Shown piece by piece: positions 6,141-10,008 of a stretch of 10,008 bases of DNA. Position 1 is the stretch's first letter. Each line of letters begins with the position of its first letter. This stretch comes from Bacillota bacterium (GTDB lineage: Bacteria; Bacillota; UBA4882; UBA8346). The translations under genes were made by a program, and so were the position numbers. The notes beneath the pieces are model-generated. The model was given only the letters and a program-made list of their open reading frames with translations, did not search any database and had not been told where the DNA came from. The stretch covers positions 1-10,008 of the forward strand of contig DNPP01000133.1 of NCBI GenBank assembly GCA_003501365.1, read 5' to 3'.

Positions 6141-6578
6141 ATGAATATCCGAAAAGAAGAAGATATCCTCACTGCGTATTTAAAAAAGAAAGATTTAAAA
6201 TTTACAGAACAGCGTAAAATTATACTGGATGCCTTTCTTAACGTCGAATCCCATATAACGGCGGAAGAATTATATGATATCATCAAGCAGAATAATCCGG
6301 AGGTAGGAGTGGCAACAGTATACCGGACACTCAAGATTCTTTATGAGGCAGGGCTTGCCAATGAACTGCAATTCAGCGATAAAGCCACCCGTTATGAGCA
6401 CCTTTTCGATCATCAGCATCACGACCATCTGATTTGTTTAAAATGCGGAAAATATACTGAAGTTTGTGATCCGGAGATCGAGGAACTTCAACAAAAATTG
6501 GCCGAGCGGAATAAATTCCAGGTAATCCGGCATCGGATGGAACTCTACGGGATCTGTGAAAACTGTATTGCTAAATAA
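6141..6578 (+). CDS. fur: Ferric uptake regulator Fur
   Basis: This is an Fe(II)-responsive dimeric repressor, 145 residues from the ATG at 6141, which is normal for the family. The N-terminal winged helix (about 1-83) includes LKFTEQRKIIL and the recognition helix GVATVYRTLKILYEAGL (56-72). The metal-binding and dimerisation half begins at YEHLFD and holds the His-rich HQHHDH (91-96), then two CxxC pairs, Cys99/Cys102 and Cys139/Cys142, that form a structural zinc site as in Gram-positive Fur-family proteins. Fur rather than PerR, Zur or Mur is supported by the adjacent feoAB and by two Fur-type boxes with the TGATAAT-n-ATTATCA pattern. The frame is open from TTG 6111 and ATG 6117, but these lie in the operator; I prefer 6141. 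No hairpin terminator separates it from feoA, so some read-through is possible. Confidence 0.9.
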   Translation: MNIRKEEDILTAYLKKKDLKFTEQRKIILDAFLNVESHITAEELYDIIKQNNPEVGVATVYRTLKILYEAGLANELQFSDKATRYEHLFDHQHHDHLICLKCGKYTEVCDPEIEELQQKLAERNKFQVIRHRMELYGICENCIAK

Positions 6579-6595
6579 GTCTTTTTGAATTTTTG

Positions 6596-6612
6596 TTGAT
6601 AATGATTATCAA
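6596..6612 (+). promoter_or_regulatory. Perfect 7-1-7 Fur box upstream of feoAB
   Basis: TGATAAT-G-ATTATCA (6597-6611) is an exact palindromic Fur box, extended by one further T/A pair on each side. It overlaps the -35 of the feoAB promoter, so iron-loaded Fur would exclude RNA polymerase. Fur itself is encoded immediately upstream. Confidence 0.92.
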
Positions 6613-6625
6613 AATCGTTCATAAT
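6596..6625 (+). promoter_or_regulatory. feoAB promoter, -35 embedded in the Fur box
   Basis: TTGATA (6596-6601) and CATAAT (6620-6625), 18 bp apart, match 10 of 12 consensus bases. The start of transcription would be near 6632, giving a leader of about 14 nt that begins next to the AAGGAG ribosome site (6633-6638). Confidence 0.75.
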
Positions 6626-6645
6626 ACAACGTAAGGAGAAACATC

Positions 6646-6882
6646 ATGGTAAAATGTCTCGATCAAATTAAAATTGGTAATCGTGGCACGATTCAGGCAA
6701 TTAATACTGACCATGTCACCAAAGAACGTCTAGAGAGTTTAGGTTTGATAAAAGGAGTTGAAATCGAGGTTGTCCGAAAGTCACCGCTCGGGAGTCCAAA
6801 AATATACCGATGTTTAAATACTTTAGTAGCTTTACGCAATGATATTTCCAAACAAATTCAGGTGGAGGTATCGCATGAATAA
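6646..6882 (+). CDS. feoA: Ferrous iron transport accessory protein FeoA
   Basis: This is a small cytoplasmic SH3-like protein of 78 residues, typical for FeoA, thought to modulate FeoB. The recognisable pattern runs IKIGNRGTIQAI, then RLESLGLIKGVEIEVV, then SPLGSPKIYRCLNTLVALR and a closing strand ending IQVEV. AAGGAG lies 7 nt before the ATG. Its last 8 bp overlap the feoB start, so the two are translationally coupled. The perfect Fur box upstream places it under iron repression. No feoC is visible. Confidence 0.93.
   Translation: MVKCLDQIKIGNRGTIQAINTDHVTKERLESLGLIKGVEIEVVRKSPLGSPKIYRCLNTLVALRNDISKQIQVEVSHE
6861..6868 (+). promoter_or_regulatory. Ribosome binding site fixing the feoB start
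   Basis: GGTGGAGG inside the end of feoA stands 6 nt before ATG 6875. It supports a FeoB starting MNKSQEPLKVVLIG rather than the in-frame ATG at 6839, which lies deep inside feoA and would add 12 residues foreign to FeoB. Confidence 0.8.
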
Positions 6883-8686
6883 GTCTCAAGAACCACTTAA
6901 GGTTGTTCTCATCGGTAATCCCAACACCGGTAAAACTTCGTTGCTTAACGCACTGACCGGCATGAGTTTGCATGTTGGTAATTGGCCGGGTAAAACGGTA
7001 GAAAAGAAAGAAGGCCGGATTTGCTTTCAGGATCAAAGCCTAAATATTGTTGACCTACCGGGAACATACAGCATTGCGCCTTATAGTGAAGAGGAAAAGG
7101 TATCCCATGACTATTTGATGACTCAAAATCCCGATGTCATTGTGCAAACCATCGATGTAAACGCTTTGGAACGTAATCTGCTTATGACGATGGAATTGCT
7201 GGCGCTGGGGAAGAAGATTGTTTTGGCCTTTAATTTTAACCGAGAAGCCGAGAGGCGGGGCATAAAAATAGATGTCGCCGGAATCCGTAAGGTATTACAG
7301 CTTCCGGTAGTATTGATAGAAGCCAATAAAGGCGAAAACAAAGAGGAACTATTGAAGGAGATCCTTAAAGCGGCAGCGGGTGAGTTCCAGGCGCCGGATT
7401 ATTTGTCGGAGTTGCTGAAAGAGGATTATCAAATTCATCATGATGAATCGGTGGTGTTTTTTGCAGAGAAATTGGCGCCATACTATTCAACCGAAAAGAC
7501 TAATCAGAGGACGGAAAGGATCGATGCCGTCTTACTTAATAAATATAGCGCTTTCCCTATCTTTCTGGTAGTGATTTTTCTGATGTTTCAGGCGACATTT
7601 ACGTTTTCCGGGCCATTGGTGTCGATCATTCATAATCTTTTCGGCTGGCTGGGAAGGTCGGTAAATGTGCTACAATTGCCTGCCTTTCTGGCCTCTTTTA
7701 TATCGGAAGGAGTCATCGGCGGAGTTGGCTCGGTACTTGCTTTCGCGCCGTTAATTTTTATTCTGTTCTTGTTGATTGCTTTATTGGAGGACAGCGGCTA
7801 CTTGGGAAGAACCGTAGTTTTAGTTGATCCGCTTTTTCAGAAATTGGGAGTATCGGGACGGACCTTTATCCCGATGATTTTGGGTTTTGGTTGCAATGTC
7901 CCGGCAATTATGGCCACCCGGACTATTAAAGACCGCAGGGAACGCATGATCGCCATCTTTACCAATTCCTTTATGTCCTGTGGAGCCCGATTGCCGGTTT
8001 ATCTTTTATTTACCGGAGTGTTCTTTCCCAGGAAAGCCAGTTTAATCGTGATGATGCTTTATCTCTCCGGTATTTTGATCGCTTTTGGGTCCAGCTGGGT
8101 GTTGTCAAAATTGATCAAAAGCCAGGGGCAGCAGGCATTAATCATCGAACTGCCTCCCTACCGGATGCCGACTATCGCCAATGTAATCAAGCATGCCTGG
8201 TATCATACAAAAGAGTTTATGAAAAAGGCCGGAACCATCATTATTGGATCGGTAGTAGTTATTTGGATTTTGGCCAGCTTACCGATTGGGGTAGCCTATG
8301 GCTCGGAAACCAGCCTGCTGGGACGGCTGGGCCATTTCATCAGTCCTGTTTTTAGGCCGCTCGGATTTGGAGATTGGACCTTTGCGGTGGCCTTAATCTT
8401 TGGTGTGGTTGCCAAAGAGGTGATTATCGGGACTTTGGGGACGTTGCATGGAGCGGGAACGGGCACTCTAGCCGCTGCAATACCCCATTTTATCACGCCG
8501 CTCGGCGCCTTGAGTTTCCTATTTTTTGTGTTGTTATACATCCCTTGCCTGGCGACCATCGCAATCATTCGCCAAGAAAGCGGCGGTTGGAAGTATACTC
8601 TGCTGCAGCCGCTGTTTACCATTGTCATTGCTTGGTTAGTTGCCTTTGGAGTGTTTCATTTGGGGTTGATGATGGGGTTCCGCTAA
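6875..8686 (+). CDS. feoB: Ferrous iron transporter FeoB with atypical G4/G5 motifs
   Basis: This inner-membrane Fe(II) transporter of 603 residues is shorter than E. coli FeoB (773). The N-terminal G domain has G1 GNPNTGKT (14-21), the G2-region Thr41, and G3 DLPG (60-63). Where FeoB normally has the G4 motif NxxD, this protein reads NFNR (120-123); where G5 usually reads SA-type, it has EANKG (149-153). A short linker domain follows (about 165-215), then the membrane domain from about 226: gate-like motifs GCNVPAIMATRTI (339-351) and SCGARLPVY (368-376), a cytoplasmic stretch (411-450), AKEVIIG (513-519) and LLYIPCLAT (553-561). Cys340, Cys369 and Cys558 lie in membrane segments, as expected for iron-path residues. 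It is co-transcribed with feoA under the Fur box. Identity is certain; nucleotide preference is open. Confidence 0.95.
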   Translation: MNKSQEPLKVVLIGNPNTGKTSLLNALTGMSLHVGNWPGKTVEKKEGRICFQDQSLNIVDLPGTYSIAPYSEEEKVSHDYLMTQNPDVIVQTIDVNALERNLLMTMELLALGKKIVLAFNFNREAERRGIKIDVAGIRKVLQLPVVLIEANKGENKEELLKEILKAAAGEFQAPDYLSELLKEDYQIHHDESVVFFAEKLAPYYSTEKTNQRTERIDAVLLNKYSAFPIFLVVIFLMFQATFTFSGPLVSIIHNLFGWLGRSVNVLQLPAFLASFISEGVIGGVGSVLAFAPLIFILFLLIALLEDSGYLGRTVVLVDPLFQKLGVSGRTFIPMILGFGCNVPAIMATRTIKDRRERMIAIFTNSFMSCGARLPVYLLFTGVFFPRKASLIVMMLYLSGILIAFGSSWVLSKLIKSQGQQALIIELPPYRMPTIANVIKHAWYHTKEFMKKAGTIIIGSVVVIWILASLPIGVAYGSETSLLGRLGHFISPVFRPLGFGDWTFAVALIFGVVAKEVIIGTLGTLHGAGTGTLAAAIPHFITPLGALSFLFFVLLYIPCLATIAIIRQESGGWKYTLLQPLFTIVIAWLVAFGVFHLGLMMGFR

Positions 8687-8745
8687 TATTTAATTATTAA
8701 TCGATAGACATTTCAAGCAATCATTCGTAAGAACATAGCCTTACA

Positions 8746-9618
8746 TTAAATGCTGCGAAATCCTTTGCCAATGATTTCGGAAGTGTTGGTGATGGTAATA
8801 AATGAATGGGGATCAATTTCGTGAATATATTTACGCAGGGCTATGGCTTGCCCCCGGGATACCACGGTAGTAATGATGTGCTTTTGATCATTGGTAAAAG
8901 CGCCATAGGCGATGTGAACGGTAGCTCCTCGGTGCAAGTTTTTGATAATATATTCCTGAATCGATCGGGATTGGTCACTGACGATCACCAGTTGTTTACG
9001 GAGATTTAAGCCCTCAATCACCAAGTCGATGACAAAGGCTTTTAAGATTAAGCCCAAAAAGGAATACATCCCGATTCGTATTCCATAAACAAAGCCGGCC
9101 GCGATGGTGATGACAACATCGGCCAATAGAAGGGCCTTGCCGATGTCGATGTTGGTAAGTTTGTTGAGGACTTTGGCTACGATATCGGTGCCACCGGTGG
9201 AGGCATTTTGATTGAAGGTAATTGCCGAGCCCACCGCCGGTAAAAGAATGGAAAAAAACAATTCAAGCATGGTATCATGGGTAAACGGCTGGTTAATCGG
9301 GCATATTTTACCAAGCAGCCAAACCATACCGGAGAGGGCGAGACTGGAATATACCGTTTTCGAGCCAAAATTACGGCCAATCAGCGCATAACCGATGATT
9401 AAAAATAAAATGTTGATGATCAACATCCAGGGACCAACGTTGATTCCCGGTGAAAAATGCTGGACTACGATGGCGATACCGCTTACACCGCCGGTTGCAA
9501 AGTGATTGGGTATCTTAAAGAAATAGATTCCCGCAGCCACTAGGGCCAAGCCAAAATTGATCAACAAGAACTCTTTGATTTTGTTTCTATTGAATTCAGG
9601 GAAAGCTAATTTTTGCAT
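8746..9618 (-). CDS. YitT-family membrane protein with C-terminal DUF2179
   Basis: This is an integral membrane protein of 290 residues, the usual length for YitT/YvjA/YqfU-type proteins of Bacillota. About five or six hydrophobic segments cover 17-36, 44-54, 63-81, 90-103, 118-135 and 160-200. The two Gly-Gly signatures, ATGGVSGIA (41-49) and ASTGGTDIVAKV (139-150), mark an internal repeat of the family. The cytoplasmic DUF2179 domain is at about 208-286 (QLVIVSDQS through NTSEIIGKGF). The molecular function of the family is not established, so none is assigned. AAAGGA precedes the ATG by 10 nt. It lies 22 bp downstream of the SDR gene in the same direction, so the two are probably one transcript. 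It is convergent with feoB, with 59 bp between and no evident terminator. Confidence 0.88.
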   Translation of the reverse strand: MQKLAFPEFNRNKIKEFLLINFGLALVAAGIYFFKIPNHFATGGVSGIAIVVQHFSPGINVGPWMLIINILFLIIGYALIGRNFGSKTVYSSLALSGMVWLLGKICPINQPFTHDTMLELFFSILLPAVGSAITFNQNASTGGTDIVAKVLNKLTNIDIGKALLLADVVITIAAGFVYGIRIGMYSFLGLILKAFVIDLVIEGLNLRKQLVIVSDQSRSIQEYIIKNLHRGATVHIAYGAFTNDQKHIITTVVSRGQAIALRKYIHEIDPHSFITITNTSEIIGKGFRSI

Positions 9619-9640
9619 GCAATTTATATCCTTTTACAAA

Positions 9641-10008
9641 TTATATTACAAACCCTCCATTGGGACTGAGCACTTGCCCAGTGAAGAAATCGGCCTGATT
9701 TGAAGCTAAGAACAAGACCGCTGCTGCAATATCTGCCGCAGTACCTAGACGCTGCAGCGGTGTGCCGGATTTTAATTCGGCTAAATCTGCTTCACTTAGA
9801 GATCCCAACATAGCAGTCTGAATAACTCCGGGCGCGATACAATTAACCTGAATATTGGAGGGGCCTAACTCTTTGGCCAGCGCTTTGGTAAATCCGATTA
9901 TTCCCGCTTTGGCGGCGGAGTAATGGACCTCACAGGAGGCGCCCACCATCCCCCAGATCGAGGCGATATTAATAATCTTTCCCCGTTTTTTAGCCAGCAT
10001 GTATCGTA
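9641..10008 (-). CDS. SDR-family oxidoreductase (FabG-like), 5'-partial
   Basis: This is the C-terminal half of a short-chain dehydrogenase/reductase, a cytoplasmic NAD(P)(H)-dependent enzyme. The frame is open through the right edge (codons for Arg and Tyr precede the Met at 10000), so that Met is internal. Counted from it, the catalytic set is Ser14 (IINIAS), Tyr27 and Lys31 (YSAAKAG), all present. Further on are VNCIAPGVIQTAM, the AADIAAAVLFLAS helix and the C-terminal TGQVLSPNGGF, a standard classical-SDR ending. The Rossmann glycine motif and NNAG lie outside the window. FabG-like 3-oxoacyl-ACP reductase is the nearest textbook match, but SDR substrates cannot be read from this half, and the next gene (YitT) is not a fatty-acid gene. 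Likely co-transcribed with YitT. Confidence 0.88.
   Translation of the reverse strand, partial: RYMLAKKRGKIINIASIWGMVGASCEVHYSAAKAGIIGFTKALAKELGPSNIQVNCIAPGVIQTAMLGSLSEADLAELKSGTPLQRLGTAADIAAAVLFLASNQADFFTGQVLSPNGGFVI

Noticed and set aside
6839..6874. In-frame ATG at 6839 as the FeoB start
   Set aside because: It lies inside feoA, adds 12 residues not typical of FeoB and has no ribosome site, whereas ATG 6875 has GGTGGAGG 6 nt upstream.
8296..8700. Overlapping frames on both strands at the end of feoB
   Set aside because: Both are out-of-frame readings of the conserved FeoB membrane domain and have no supporting signals.

Overview
The window is a moderately AT-rich stretch of bacterial chromosome, probably from the Bacillota (Gram-positive type, clostridial or a related deep class). 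The basis is strong AGGAG-type ribosome sites, sigma-A-like promoters with TATAAT boxes, a CxxC-type Fur, a YitT/DUF2179 membrane protein, a PepSY protein beside a two-component system, and a coiled-coil M23 murein hydrolase. No rRNA, tRNA, insertion sequence, phage gene or CRISPR array is visible. The genus cannot be named from the sequence.

Layout. (1) 3-737 (+): a C1A (papain-family) cysteine peptidase whose start lies off the left edge. (2) 745-1277: a secreted PepSY-like protein, preceded by four 11-bp-phased TCTAAT-type half-sites ending 10 bp before a -10 box, and followed by a strong terminator. (3) 1316-3465: an OmpR/PhoB response regulator and a membrane histidine kinase, joined by an ATGA overlap. 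(4) 3443-4597 (-): a secreted coiled-coil M23 murein hydrolase, convergent with the kinase gene and overlapping it by 23 bp. (5) 4598-4900: a divergent intergenic region of 303 bp. (6) 4901-6032: a membrane-anchored or secreted CE4 polysaccharide deacetylase with its terminator. (7) 6072-8686: an iron-uptake block, fur - feoA - feoB, with a good promoter for fur, a near-consensus Fur box just downstream of it, and a perfect 7-1-7 Fur box overlapping the feoAB promoter. (8) 8746-10008 (-): a YitT-family membrane protein and, upstream of it in the same direction, the C-terminal part of an SDR oxidoreductase that runs off the right edge.

How the parts may work together. The PepSY protein and the adjacent two-component system probably form one regulatory unit: the kinase and regulator sense an envelope condition, and the regulator activates the pepSY promoter through the phased repeats. 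This resembles the ykoI/ykoGH neighbourhood of Bacillus subtilis. The murein hydrolase and the deacetylase both act on cell-wall polymers. The fur-feoAB block is a self-contained Fe(II) uptake circuit in which Fur probably represses both itself and its transporter.

Most of the window is ordinary housekeeping and envelope biology. The observations most worth a second look are the phased repeats before the PepSY gene and the degenerate guanine-specificity motifs of FeoB.
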